This document shows, piece after piece, positions 30,623 through 40,973 of a stretch of DNA of 64,000 bases (position 1 is the stretch's first letter; each line of letters opens with the position of its first letter). The notes under the pieces are model-generated. The model had not been told where the DNA came from and did no database searches. It worked only from the letters and a program-made list of their open reading frames with translations. The position numbers were made by a program, and so were the translations under genes. This stretch comes from Rehaibacterium terrae. Its GTDB lineage: Bacteria > Pseudomonadota > Gammaproteobacteria > Xanthomonadales > Xanthomonadaceae. The stretch is from positions 247,353 through 311,352 of the forward strand of contig NZ_JACHHX010000001.1 in the NCBI RefSeq assembly GCF_014202935.1, read 5' to 3'.

Positions 30623-33460
30623 TCATTCGGCGGCGAGGTCGCCGTTGAGCTTGCCGACGAGCGCGTCGTCGACCAGCTTGGCCTGCTCGGCCACATGCTG
30701 GTTGAAATGGCCGCAGGCCGGGGCGGGCGAACGTCCGCGGCCGGCGTAGTGCAGGTGCTGCCCGGGTTGCAGGCAGGCCCGCAGATGATGCTGGATCTGG
30801 TACCAGGCGCCCTGGTTCATCGGCTCCTCCTGGCACCACACCACGTCCGTGACCGCAGCAAAGCGCTTGAGCTCGGCCGACAGCTCGGCGCGCGGGAACG
30901 GGTACAGCTGCTCGACGCGCACCAGCGCGACGTCCTCGAGGCCGCGCTTTTCGTGTTCTTCCAGCAGGTCGTAATAGACCTTGCCGGCGCAGACCACGAC
31001 GCGCTTGGTCTTTTTGGCATTCTTGACCTGGCTGTCCGGGATCAGCAACTGGAAGCCGCCGCCGCTGAGGTCGTCCAGCGTCGAGACCGACAGCTTGTGG
31101 CGCAGCATCGACTTGGGTGTCATCACCACCAGCGGCTTGCGGGCGGCGCGCTTCATCTGCCGGCGCAGCATGTGGAACATCTGCGCCGGCGTGGTCGGCG
31201 CGCAGACCTGCATGTTGTCCAGCGCGCACAGCTGCAGGAAGCGCTCCAGGCGCGCCGAGCTGTGCTCGGGCCCCTGGCCCTCGTAGCCGTGCGGCAGGAA
31301 CAGCACCAGCCCGCACAGGCGGCCCCACTTGGCCTCGCCGGAGGCGATGAACTGGTCGATCACCACCTGGGCGCCGTTGGCGAAGTCGCCGAACTGGCCT
31401 TCCCAGATGGTCAGCGTGGTCGGGTCGGCGGTGGCGTAGCCGTACTCGAATGCCAGCACCGCCTCTTCGCTCAGCAACGAGTCGATGATGGTGACGTATT
31501 CGGGCTTGTCGACCAGCTGGCGCAGCGGCCAGTACGTTTCGCCCGTGGTCTGCTCGTGCAGCACCGCGTGACGGTGGAAGAAGGTGCCGCGGCCGGCGTC
31601 CTGGCCGACCAGGCGCAGCTTGAAGCCTTCGTCGATCAGGGTGGCGTAGGCGAGGTTCTCGGCGAAGCCCCAGTCCATCGGCTGCTCGCCGGCGGCCATC
31701 CTGCGGCGGTCCTCGTAGATCTTGGCCACGCGCGGGTGCAGCTTGACCTGCTCGGGAATCTGGAAGATCCGGTCAGCCAGTGTCTGCAGCCGGTCCGGCG
31801 CCACCCGGGTATCGGCCGGGCTGTCGATGCGGCCCTTGAGGTAGGGTGTCCAGTCGACGGTGATGGCATCGGCCGCCGGCGGCACCACCTCGGCGGTGAC
31901 CTCGCCGGCATCCAGTCGGTCGCGGTAGGCGTCCATCATCGCCTGCGCCTCGTCGGCGCCGATCACCTTTTCCTCGACCAGCTTGAGGGCGTACAGCTCG
32001 CGGGTGGTCTTGCGGCGGCGGATGTTCTGGTACATCAACGGCTGGGTGGCCGCCGGCTCGTCGGCCTCGTTGTGGCCGTGGCGGCGGTAGCAGACCAGGT
32101 CGATCACCACGTCCTTGCGGAAGGCCTGGCGGAAGTCGAGGGCGAGCTGGGCGCAGAACACCACCGCCTCCGGGTCGTCGCCGTTGACGTGCAGGATCGG
32201 CGCGCCGACCATCTTGGCGACGTCGGTGCAGTACAGGGTCGAGCGGGCGTCGTCGACGCGCGAGGTGGTGAAGCCGACCTGGTTGTTGATGACAACATGC
32301 ACCGTGCCGCCGACGGCGAAACCGCGTGCCTGCGACATCTGCAACAGCTCCATCACCACGCCCTGGCCGGCGAAGGCGGCGTCGCCGTGCATCAGCACCG
32401 GCAGCACCTGCTTGCGCTCGGTATCGTCGCGGCGCAGCTGACGGGCACGCACCGAACCGGCCACCACCGGGCCGACGATTTCCAGGTGCGAGGGATTGAA
32501 GGCCAGCGCCAGATGCACCGGCCCGCCCGGGGTCTTGATGTCCGAGCTGAAGCCCATGTGGTACTTCACGTCGCCGGTGTGGGCCGGGTCGTCGACGTGG
32601 TCGAACTTGCCCTCGAACTCGGCAAACAGCTTGTGCGGCGGCTTGCCGAGGGTGTTGACCAGGACGTTGAGGCGGCCGCGGTGGGCCATGCCGATGGCGA
32701 TCTCCTTGACGCCGTCGGCGCCGGCGCGCTGCACCAGCACGTCCAGCAGCGGGATCAGGCTGTCGCCGCCTTCCAGCGAGAAGCGCTTCTGGCCGACGTA
32801 CTTGGTGTGCAGGTAGCGCTCGAGCCCTTCCGCCGCGGTCAGGCGCTCCAGGATGCGCTTGCGCTGGTCGGCGCCGAAACCGAAGCGGCCGGCGGCGCGC
32901 TCCAGACGCTCGTACACCCAGCGGCGCTGCTCGGCGTCGGTGATGTGCATGAACTCTGCGCCGATGCTGCCGCAGTAGGTGGCCCTGAGCTGGGCGACCA
33001 GATCCCGGAGCTTCATCCGGGCCGGACCGCCGAAGTGCGGGCCGGTGCCGAACTCGCTGTCGAGGTCGGCATCGGACAGGCCGTGGAAGGCCAGCTCGAG
33101 GTCCGGTGCCGCCGGCTTGACCATCATGCCGAGCGGGTCGAGATCGGCCTGCAGGTGGCCGCGCGAGCGGTAGGCGGTGATCAGCTTGAGCACCGCCCCC
33201 TGCTTGGCGGCGTCCTCATCACAGACCGTGCCCGGCGCGACCCGGCCGGCGGCCTTCGCCGCCTGCCGGATGCCGGCCATCACCGCCGAATGCGGGATGT
33301 CGCCGGCCTCGCGCCCCTTCATGCCGTCGAAATAGGCTTTCCATTCCGGCCCGACACTGTCGGGATCGACCAGGTACTGCTCGTAGAGGTCTTCCACGAA
33401 GGCGGCGTTGCCGCCGGAAATGTGCGAGGTCTGAGCGAACTGCTTGATAAGGCTTTCCAC
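30623..33460 (-). CDS. sucA: 2-oxoglutarate dehydrogenase E1 component
   Basis: The protein has 945 residues from GTG 33460. The N-terminus ([20 protein letters not shown], reading the GTG as Met) matches the E1o start, with the [20 protein letters not shown] segment. The thiamine-diphosphate domain contains [12 protein letters not shown] and the [11 protein letters not shown] loop, and the C-terminal part has [21 protein letters not shown] at 33544 would add 28 residues, but it sits at the predicted transcription start, so GTG 33460 is preferred. E1 decarboxylates 2-oxoglutarate and succinylates the lipoyl group of SucB in the TCA cycle. It is the first gene of the sucA-sucB-lpd operon. Confidence 0.95.
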   Translation of the reverse strand: MESLIKQFAQTSHISGGNAAFVEDLYEQYLVDPDSVGPEWKAYFDGMKGREAGDIPHSAVMAGIRQAAKAAGRVAPGTVCDEDAAKQGAVLKLITAYRSRGHLQADLDPLGMMVKPAAPDLELAFHGLSDADLDSEFGTGPHFGGPARMKLRDLVAQLRATYCGSIGAEFMHITDAEQRRWVYERLERAAGRFGFGADQRKRILERLTAAEGLERYLHTKYVGQKRFSLEGGDSLIPLLDVLVQRAGADGVKEIAIGMAHRGRLNVLVNTLGKPPHKLFAEFEGKFDHVDDPAHTGDVKYHMGFSSDIKTPGGPVHLALAFNPSHLEIVGPVVAGSVRARQLRRDDTERKQVLPVLMHGDAAFAGQGVVMELLQMSQARGFAVGGTVHVVINNQVGFTTSRVDDARSTLYCTDVAKMVGAPILHVNGDDPEAVVFCAQLALDFRQAFRKDVVIDLVCYRRHGHNEADEPAATQPLMYQNIRRRKTTRELYALKLVEEKVIGADEAQAMMDAYRDRLDAGEVTAEVVPPAADAITVDWTPYLKGRIDSPADTRVAPDRLQTLADRIFQIPEQVKLHPRVAKIYEDRRRMAAGEQPMDWGFAENLAYATLIDEGFKLRLVGQDAGRGTFFHRHAVLHEQTTGETYWPLRQLVDKPEYVTIIDSLLSEEAVLAFEYGYATADPTTLTIWEGQFGDFANGAQVVIDQFIASGEAKWGRLCGLVLFLPHGYEGQGPEHSSARLERFLQLCALDNMQVCAPTTPAQMFHMLRRQMKRAARKPLVVMTPKSMLRHKLSVSTLDDLSGGGFQLLIPDSQVKNAKKTKRVVVCAGKVYYDLLEEHEKRGLEDVALVRVEQLYPFPRAELSAELKRFAAVTDVVWCQEEPMNQGAWYQIQHHLRACLQPGQHLHYAGRGRSPAPACGHFNQHVAEQAKLVDDALVGKLNGDLAAE

Positions 33461-33544
33461 GGCGAGTACCGGGCCCTGTGCGTTCGGGGCTAAAGGATTG
33501 TCGGGGCAGGATTTTTCTGGAGCCTGCTGCGCCGCAGCAGACAA

Positions 33545-33577
33545 GTTTCCAATTATAGCCCGATGGCGCAGCGCACC
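33545..33577 (-). promoter_or_regulatory. Promoter of sucA-sucB-lpd
   Basis: On the minus strand a perfect TATAAT (33557 down to 33552) lies 92 bases before the sucA GTG. The -35 region is poor (TTCCGG at an 18-base spacing). Transcription should start near 33545, leaving a leader of about 85 bases that contains a short perfect hairpin (CTGCTGCG/CGCAGCAG, 33524-33540). Confidence 0.65.
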
Positions 33578-33677
33578 GGAACCTGAGCCAAGGCACGCGC
33601 GGCCTTGGGCCGACCTGGATCACGCGGCGGCCGGGAGGCCGGTGCTTTGGTGCTCTTGCCCGGGTCCCGTCCCCGCT

Positions 33678-34649
33678 TCAGATCCCCAGCGCGCGGAACT
33701 CGCTGCACACGCGGCTGCGCTCCCAGACCGGATCGAACAGGGCGGTCAGCTGGCGCGCCCGTGCCGGCGCGCAGGCGCTGGCCTCGCCCTCGAAACGGCT
33801 GCCGAGGGCGCGGAACAGGAAGCCGCCGCGGTCGGTGGCGACGAAAGCGGCCGGGTAGTGCTCGTCCTGCGGCTCGACCGGCGCACGGAAGTGGAAGGTG
33901 CTGGCCAGCCGTTGCGCCAGCGCCAGCAGCGGATGATGGCGCAGCTGGACGTTGGCCGGATCCTGCACCAGCACCCGCACCTGCGCGCCGCGGCGACCGG
34001 TGGCGAACTGGCGCAGGGCATCGAGCACATCCGGGCGGCCGAACAGCAGCGGGTCGAGGTCGCGGGTGTAGATACGGATCAGGCTGCGCGCCAGCGGGAT
34101 CATCCGCAGCAGCGCCGCGGCGGCCTGTTCGGCGCTATCCACCGGCTGCGGCGGCTCGGCGGGCGGCAGGTCGGAGGGCGCGCGCGGCACGGCCTCGGTC
34201 GGCGTCAGCGCCAGACGCATGGCCTGATGTTCGATGCCGGCCTCGTCGAAGCGCTCGCCGTAGGGCTCGAAGCCGAGCTTCTGGTAGAAGCCGATCGCCG
34301 CGACCTGCGCGTGCAGGCTGACCTCGGGCCAGCCGAGCGCGCGGGCACGGTCGAGCAGGGCGTGCATGATCGCCTCGCCCACGCCCTTGCCGCGCCAGTC
34401 GCGCATCACCGCCATGCGGCCGATCTTGCGCTCCGGGGTGAGCCGGCCGGTGCCGATCGCATGGCCCGCCGCGTCGCGTGCCAGCACGTGATGGCACTTG
34501 GGGTCCAGTGCATCCCATTCCTCTTCGAGCGGGACGTTCTGCTCCTGCACGAACACCGTCTCGCGGACGCGGCGCAGGTCTTGGAAATCGGTGGCGTAGT
34601 CGGCCGGTTCGACGTGGAAGCCGGCCTCCGGATCGATGGTGGCGCGCAT
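33678..34649 (-). CDS. GNAT acetyltransferase fused to a phospholipase D-like C-terminal domain
   Basis: A 323-residue two-domain protein. Residues 15-150 are a GNAT N-acetyltransferase with the acetyl-CoA pyrophosphate loop RDWRGKGVGEAIM and the C-terminal strand AIGFYQKLGFEPYGERF. A Pro-rich linker (about 155-170) leads to a second domain with IYTRDLDPLLFG, QVRVLVQDP and a closing AFVATDRGGFLFR. This arrangement is reminiscent of the phospholipase D fold but has no HKD motif, so it is probably not a phosphodiesterase. The fusion is known to me only from Xanthomonas relatives and its substrate is unknown. It lies 30 bases after roxA, so the two are probably co-transcribed. Confidence 0.8.
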   Translation of the reverse strand: MRATIDPEAGFHVEPADYATDFQDLRRVRETVFVQEQNVPLEEEWDALDPKCHHVLARDAAGHAIGTGRLTPERKIGRMAVMRDWRGKGVGEAIMHALLDRARALGWPEVSLHAQVAAIGFYQKLGFEPYGERFDEAGIEHQAMRLALTPTEAVPRAPSDLPPAEPPQPVDSAEQAAAALLRMIPLARSLIRIYTRDLDPLLFGRPDVLDALRQFATGRRGAQVRVLVQDPANVQLRHHPLLALAQRLASTFHFRAPVEPQDEHYPAAFVATDRGGFLFRALGSRFEGEASACAPARARQLTALFDPVWERSRVCSEFRALGI

Positions 34650-34679
34650 CGGGGATTCCTCGTGCTGTTCTCTCGCCCG

Positions 34680-35876
34680 CTACCGGGTCGGGCCGTCCGC
34701 CCGGGCCCGGTGCGGACGATAAAGTCCACGGCGGACGAGCGCCATCACGGCCGCCCGGGCGTCGGCATCGAGCGCGGCGAGATCCGCGCCATCGAGCGAC
34801 TCGGCATTGGCGAGCCGGCGTGCGGCGGCCACGCCCATCGGGTAGTCCTGGCCGTGCGCGTACAGCCGCGCGCCCCGGCCGGCACGGGCCCAGGCGAAGC
34901 GGGCGAAGGGGTGGCGCAGCAGACGGCCGCCGGCGGAGAGCGTTTTCTCCACCGTGGCCGCTGTCGGCAGGCGGCCCGGCGGGCTCAGGTCGCCGGCCGC
35001 GCGGTAGGTGGTGATGAAGCGGCCGAACCAGTCGCGCAGTTCGCCGGCGTCGATGGTCCTGAGCCGGGCCAGGGCGGCATCGAGGCGTGCCAAGGCGGCG
35101 GCGTCGATCTCGGCCGGATCGGTGGCGGGTGCCAGGTCGGGGTCGGCGTAGCGCTGCTCGTCGGGGATCGAGGCGGCCAGGTGCTCGACCAGGTCCACCA
35201 TCAGCTCGGCCACCGAGGGCGCGCGCATGCCCAGCGAAAAGGTCAGGCAGGCATCCACCGCCTCGCCATGGTGCGGCACGCCGGGCGGCAGGTAGAGCAT
35301 GTCGCCGGGCGCCAGCACCCATTCGTGGGTCGGCGTGAAGCGCTTGAGCAGCTTGAGCTCGGCGTCGTCGCGGAAGTCCTGCGGCGCCTTCGGATCGGTG
35401 CTGATCTGCCAGCGGCGCTGGCCTTGGGCCTGCAGCAGGAACACGTCGTACTGGTCGGTGTGCGGGCCGACCGAGCCGCCCGGGGCGGCGAAGCTGATCA
35501 TCACGTCGTCGATGCGCCAGCGCGGCAGGAACGAAAAATGCGCGATCAGCGCGCGGACGTCGGCGTCCCACTTGTCCACGTCCTGGACCAGCAGGGTCCA
35601 GTCATTGCGCGGCATCTTCGGGAACGTCTCTTCGGCGAACGGACCGTGGCGCAGCTCCCAGCGGTCGCGCTTGCGGTCGTGGACGACGATGCGCGACAGC
35701 GCCGCCTCCTCGCAGGCCAGCCCGGCCAGGTCCTCGGGCTCGATCGGCGGGACGAAGCCGGGGAAGGCGTTGCGGATCAGCAGCGGCTTCTTCTGCCAGT
35801 AGTCGCGCAGGAAGCGTTCGGGCGGCATGCCGAGCGGCGGCAGCCGGGAAGCGTCGATTTCGATCGGGGTGCGCAT
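34680..35876 (-). CDS. roxA: Ribosomal protein uL16 arginine 3-hydroxylase (JmjC-type cupin)
   Basis: The protein has 398 residues from ATG 35876; an in-frame ATG at 35930 is also possible but adds residues not expected at the N-terminus. FLRDYWQKKPLLIRNAFPGF is the family signature. The iron-binding triad is HTD in GGSVGPHTDQYDVFLLQ and the second His in PPGVPHHGEAV. RoxA (YcfD) is a 2-oxoglutarate- and oxygen-dependent hydroxylase of an arginine in ribosomal protein uL16. The C-terminal winged-helix-like dimer region is present. It lies 220 bases after purB; sucA, whose product consumes the same co-substrate, is a near neighbour. Confidence 0.93.
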   Translation of the reverse strand: MRTPIEIDASRLPPLGMPPERFLRDYWQKKPLLIRNAFPGFVPPIEPEDLAGLACEEAALSRIVVHDRKRDRWELRHGPFAEETFPKMPRNDWTLLVQDVDKWDADVRALIAHFSFLPRWRIDDVMISFAAPGGSVGPHTDQYDVFLLQAQGQRRWQISTDPKAPQDFRDDAELKLLKRFTPTHEWVLAPGDMLYLPPGVPHHGEAVDACLTFSLGMRAPSVAELMVDLVEHLAASIPDEQRYADPDLAPATDPAEIDAAALARLDAALARLRTIDAGELRDWFGRFITTYRAAGDLSPPGRLPTAATVEKTLSAGGRLLRHPFARFAWARAGRGARLYAHGQDYPMGVAAARRLANAESLDGADLAALDADARAAVMALVRRGLYRPHRARADGPTR

Positions 35877-36056
35877 GGCTTCAGCCTCGAATGCAGGGGC
35901 GGTGTGAGCCGCGATCGTTTCTGCCCTCATCCCTTTCGAGGGGGAGCGGGCGCTGGCTTGTGATCCGGTCGCGACCGGCCGGCCCTCCCTGCCGGCGATC
36001 CTTGGGACTCAACTTCCGCGCGCCCGCTGCCGCTCCGGCCCCCGTTTCAAGGGCAG

Positions 36057-36073
36057 GCGGGCATCCTGCCCGC
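36057..36073 (-). terminator. Hairpin after purB
   Basis: A perfect 7-base stem GCGGGCA/TGCCCGC with a 3-base loop lies 24 bases after the purB stop. There is no T run, so it may be a factor-dependent terminator or simple RNA 3' end structure. Confidence 0.4.
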
Positions 36074-36096
36074 GTCACGCGGCCAGTTGCGTGCGG

Positions 36097-37500
<1,404 letters not shown>

Positions 37501-37535
37501 CACTGCCGGGCCGGTCGCCCCTTCATCGTGCGCCG

Positions 37536-38237
37536 TCAGATCAGCGCGTCGCACTCACGCTCGAAGGCTGCGCGCGCCACGTCGTCGGCCGGTGTCGCGT
37601 GCAGTGCGCGCACGGCGTCGAGCAGTCGTGTCGCGCCGACGAAAGCGCAGGCCGCCTTGAGCTGATGCAGCGTCGCCTGCGCGGTGGTCGCGTCGCCAGC
37701 GGCCAGTGCCTGCCGGATCGCGCTGCGCTGCCGGGGCAGTTCGGTGAGGAAGAGCTGGCGTAGCGCCAGCACCGTCTCGATCCGGCCGCCAGCGGCCGCC
37801 AATGCGCGGGCCTCGTCCCACGGGCCTCCGTCCGGCCGGGGTGGCGCCGACGTGTCTCCGGCAAGCTGCGCCAGCACGGCCGTGCGCAGGGTCTCGCCAT
37901 CGAGCGGCTTGGTCAGCACCTTGGCGAAACCCGCCGCGCGCAGGCTGGCATGGCGTTCCGGGAAAGGGTCGGCGGTCAGGGCCAGCGCGGACGGCACCGA
38001 CGGCGCGTCGGCATGCAGGCCGGCGCGCAGGTCGGCGAGCAGTCGCTCGCCGCTGCCGTCGGGCAGGTTGGCGTCGATCAGCCACAGGGCGTGGATCTGC
38101 ACGCGGGCCAGTCGCCGGGCCTGGGCGGCATCGGTGGCCAGATCGACGATGGCCGGCAGCGCTTCCAGCGCGGCGGTGAGGAAGGCGCCGCTGACCGGGT
38201 CGTCCTCGACCAGCAGCAGACGGAGTGCAGTGTTCAT
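37536..38237 (-). CDS. Response-regulator receiver domain fused to an Hpt domain
   Basis: The protein has 233 residues. Residues 5-120 are a receiver with the acidic pair D12-D13 (VEDDPVSG), phosphoacceptor D55 (LWLIDANLPDG), and Lys in KVLTKPLDG. A linker leads to an Hpt four-helix domain with the phospho-histidine in TLHQLKAACAFVGA. REC plus Hpt without a kinase is the C-terminal half of a BvgS/ArcB-type hybrid kinase as a free protein, so it could act as a phosphorelay intermediate for a kinase encoded elsewhere. No histidine kinase is in the window. It diverges from the ydbH-like gene (33-base gap) and precedes purB. Confidence 0.85.
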   Translation of the reverse strand: MNTALRLLLVEDDPVSGAFLTAALEALPAIVDLATDAAQARRLARVQIHALWLIDANLPDGSGERLLADLRAGLHADAPSVPSALALTADPFPERHASLRAAGFAKVLTKPLDGETLRTAVLAQLAGDTSAPPRPDGGPWDEARALAAAGGRIETVLALRQLFLTELPRQRSAIRQALAAGDATTAQATLHQLKAACAFVGATRLLDAVRALHATPADDVARAAFERECDALI

Positions 38238-38270
38238 CGCCGAATCCCTAGCAACGACTATGCTGTGAGC

Positions 38271-40298
38271 ATGCAGAGCGCAGGGACAGGCGGCAAGTGG
38301 CTGCTCCTGCTGGCCGGCCTGTGGCTGGTCCAGCCGGCCGCCGCGCGCACGCTGCGGGCGGAGATCGCCGCACTGGACGCCGGACTGGCGCGGGCCGAAG
38401 GGCTGCGGCTCGAACTGCGCTGGCCCGACGAAGCGACGCAGGGCGAACTCGTCGTCAGCGTCGATCGCCTCGATGCCGGCGACTTCGGCTACCGCTTCGC
38501 CACGCTCGACTGGCGCTGCCCGCTGGCTCGGGACGGCGAGGGCAACTGGCGCTGCGAGGGGACGCTGCGCAGCGCCGGCCATCCCGACAAGCGTCTGGCG
38601 GTAGCCGTCTCGTCGGTGGCCACCGAGGTCGACCTGGCGCAGGGACGCAGCCGGATCGGCCTGCGCCGCCACGTCGCCGCGCCGGACGACACGCGGCTGC
38701 TGCTGGAGCGGGTGCCGGTGGCCTGGCTGCAATCCTTCCTCGCCACGCTGTGGGCGGAAGGGCGGCCGCAGGCCGGACGGGTCGACGGCGAGCTGCGCAT
38801 CCGCACACCGACCGACGCGCCGCTGCAGGTGGCAGGTGACCTGCGCCTGGCCGGCATCGGGCTGGACACGCCCGACGGCTGGCTGGCCGCCGAAGGCGTC
38901 GCGGCGAATGCGCGGCTGGACTACCGCAGTGACGGGCGGCACCAGCAACTGAGCCTGCGCGGTGAATTCCGCGGCGGCGAGCTGCTGGCCGGCACGCTGT
39001 ACGTGCCGCTGCCGGCGACGGCGCTGCCGTTCGAACTGGCCGGCGAGCAGCGCGGTGCGGGCGGCTGGCGCCTCCCACGCCTGCGCTGGAGCGACGGCCG
39101 GACGCTCGCGCTGGAAGGCAGCCTGGTCCTGGATGCCGACTCCGGACTCGCCGCGCTGGACCTGACCGCCCGCAGTGACGACCTGGCCACGTTGCGCGAG
39201 CGCTACCTCAGCGGCTGGCTGGGGCTGGCCGGCCTGGCCGACCTGCAACTGCACGGTGCGGCCGAGGCCGCGCTCGCGCTCGATGCCGACGGCCCACGCA
39301 CGATGCGCCTGCGACCGCAGGAGGTGAACATCGTCGATCCGGCCGGCCGCTTCGGCTTCGCCGGGCTCGCCGGAGACCTGCACTGGACCGCCGCCGCGCC
39401 GCCGCAGCGTGGCGAACTGCGTTGGGCCAGCGGCGCGATCTACGGCATCGGCCTCGGTGCCGCGCGCTTCCCGCTGGAGAGCAGCGCCCGCGAACTGCGG
39501 TTGGCGTCGCCGGTCGTGCTCGACGTGCTCGCCGGCAGCCTGCGGCTCGACGACTTCAGGCTCACGCCGCCGCTCGGCGCCACCGGCGCCCGTGCCCGGC
39601 TCGGCATCGAGCTGCGGGGCCTGGACCTCGCCCAGCTGTCGCAACGGCTCGGCTGGCCGCCGTTCACCGGCAGCCTCAGCGGCCGCATCCCCGCCGCGCA
39701 CTACGCCGACAACCGGCTGCAGTTCGACGGAGGGCTGACGATGAACCTGTTCGATGGCGAGGTGCGGATCGGCGCGCTGTCGATGGAACGCCCTTTCGGC
39801 GTCGCGCCGACCTTGAGCGCCGACGTCGATTTCTCCGGCCTGGACCTGGAGCCGCTCACCGCGGCCTTCGGCTTCGGCGAGATCACCGGCCGGCTGCAGG
39901 GGCGCATTGCCGGGCTGCGCCTGCTGGACTGGTCGCCGGTCGCCTTCGACGCCGACCTGCACACCGACCCGGCCTGGCGTGGCCGCCGGCGGATCAGCCA
40001 GCGCGCCGTGCAGGACATCTCCAACATCGGCGGCGGCGGGCTTGTCGCCGGCCTGCAGAACCAGCTGCTGCGCCGCTTCAGCAGCTTCGGCTACGAACGG
40101 ATCGGCATCAGATGCCGGCTGGCCGACGACGTGTGCCTGATGGACGGTATCGGTTCAGCGGGGCAGGGCTATACCATCGTCGAAGGCGCCGGCCTGCCGC
40201 GGATCACCGTGGTCGGCTTCCAGCGCCGGGTCGACTGGCCGGTACTGGTCGACCGGCTGAAGGCGGCAACCGAGGGTCAGACACCCATCGTCCGATAA
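38271..40298 (+). CDS. YdbH-like AsmA/TamB-type intermembrane protein
   Basis: A 675-residue protein from ATG 38271, starting with a signal peptide or anchor (WLLLLAGLWLVQPAAARTL). The rest is beta-rich and repetitive (alternating polar and hydrophobic strands, many LRLDDF, ARLGIELRGLDL, RLQGRIAGLRLLDW segments), as in the lipid-bridging AsmA/TamB/YdbH superfamily. The C-terminus (AVQDISNIGGGGLVAGLQNQ, then RIGIRCRLADDVCLMDG) is what I would expect for YdbH. E. coli YdbH spans the periplasm and contacts the lipoprotein YnbE to move phospholipids to the outer membrane. The next gene, 10 bases on, encodes a DUF1318 lipoprotein, the same pairing. It is shorter than E. coli YdbH (about 880 residues). 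Similarity is by pattern, so the YdbH name is probable, not proven. Confidence 0.75.
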   Translation: MQSAGTGGKWLLLLAGLWLVQPAAARTLRAEIAALDAGLARAEGLRLELRWPDEATQGELVVSVDRLDAGDFGYRFATLDWRCPLARDGEGNWRCEGTLRSAGHPDKRLAVAVSSVATEVDLAQGRSRIGLRRHVAAPDDTRLLLERVPVAWLQSFLATLWAEGRPQAGRVDGELRIRTPTDAPLQVAGDLRLAGIGLDTPDGWLAAEGVAANARLDYRSDGRHQQLSLRGEFRGGELLAGTLYVPLPATALPFELAGEQRGAGGWRLPRLRWSDGRTLALEGSLVLDADSGLAALDLTARSDDLATLRERYLSGWLGLAGLADLQLHGAAEAALALDADGPRTMRLRPQEVNIVDPAGRFGFAGLAGDLHWTAAAPPQRGELRWASGAIYGIGLGAARFPLESSARELRLASPVVLDVLAGSLRLDDFRLTPPLGATGARARLGIELRGLDLAQLSQRLGWPPFTGSLSGRIPAAHYADNRLQFDGGLTMNLFDGEVRIGALSMERPFGVAPTLSADVDFSGLDLEPLTAAFGFGEITGRLQGRIAGLRLLDWSPVAFDADLHTDPAWRGRRRISQRAVQDISNIGGGGLVAGLQNQLLRRFSSFGYERIGIRCRLADDVCLMDGIGSAGQGYTIVEGAGLPRITVVGFQRRVDWPVLVDRLKAATEGQTPIVR

Positions 40299-40308
40299 GG
40301 AGTTCTCC

Positions 40309-40899
40309 ATGCGCAGGCTGCTCGTTCCGTTCCTCGCGCTGACGCTGCTCATGCTCAGCGCCTGCGTCACCATCAATGTCTACTTCCCGGCAGCCGAGGC
40401 CCGCGAGGCGGCGAAGGAGTTCGTGGAGAAGGTGATCGGCGAGGACGGCGAGCGCCAGCCGCCGGCCGCGCGTGACAACCGCGGCGCGATGCGGTCGCCG
40501 GGCGAGGCGGTGCTGAGCTTCTTCATCGGCAGCGCCCACGCCCAGTCGGCCGACATCAACATCCGCACCCCGGCGATCCAGGCCATCCAGGCGCGCATGG
40601 CCGAGCGCTTCCGCACCCACCTGCAGCCGCACTTCGACTCCGGTGCCCTGGGCTTCACCCGGGACGGCCTGATCGTCGTGCGCGACGCCTCCAAGGTGCC
40701 GCTCAACGCCCGCGTCGCGCTCAACCAGCACGTCGCCGACGACAATCGCGACCGCAACGCCGTCTACCGCGAGATCGCCGTGGCCAACGGGCACCCGGAG
40801 TGGGAAGGCCAGATCCGCGAGATCTTCGCCAGCCAGTGGATCGCCAGTGCACGCAGCGGCTGGTGGTACCAGGACAACGGTGGCTGGCGGCAGAAGTAG
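40309..40899 (+). CDS. DUF1318 lipoprotein combining YnbE-like and YdbL-like parts
   Basis: A 196-residue lipoprotein. The signal peptide ends in a lipobox (LMLSAC, lipidated Cys at about residue 20), followed by VTINVYFPAAEAREAAKEFV, the start of the DUF1318 type. The C-terminal half (about 80-170: AIQARMAERFRTHLQPHF, VPLNARVALNQHVADDNRDR, VANGHPEWEGQIREIFASQW) is the YdbL/DUF1318 domain. In E. coli YnbE (outer-membrane lipoprotein) and YdbL (periplasmic) are separate small proteins that work with YdbH; here one protein carries both features. A good Shine-Dalgarno (AAGGAG) overlaps the end of the ydbH-like gene. Confidence 0.8.
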   Translation: MRRLLVPFLALTLLMLSACVTINVYFPAAEAREAAKEFVEKVIGEDGERQPPAARDNRGAMRSPGEAVLSFFIGSAHAQSADINIRTPAIQAIQARMAERFRTHLQPHFDSGALGFTRDGLIVVRDASKVPLNARVALNQHVADDNRDRNAVYREIAVANGHPEWEGQIREIFASQWIASARSGWWYQDNGGWRQK

Positions 40900-40930
40900 G
40901 CCGATACCGCACGAAGCACGGCGAACACGC

Positions 40931-40960
40931 GGGGCGCGGATTTGAGACAATCCGCGCCCC
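40931..40960. terminator. Perfect 10-base hairpin between the lipoprotein gene and rlmD
   Basis: GGGGCGCGGA (40931-40940) and TCCGCGCCCC (40951-40960) are exact complements around a 10-base loop. It ends 13 bases before the rlmD ATG, so it could terminate the ydbH unit or mask the rlmD ribosome site. No T run follows. Confidence 0.6.
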
Positions 40961-40973
40961 GCTGTCATTCCGG

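Noticed and set aside
30116..33493. Open reading frame of about 1125 codons antisense to sucA
   Set aside because: sucA is certain from its motifs; the antisense frame is low-complexity His/Leu/Gln/Arg-rich sequence typical of a shadow.
33461..33544. N-terminal extension of SucA to a TTG codon
   Set aside because: It overlaps the predicted transcription start and lacks family similarity; GTG 33460 gives the normal E1 start.
35877..35930. Longer RoxA start at ATG 35930
   Set aside because: The added 18 residues are not expected in the family and the ribosome site is badly spaced; still possible.
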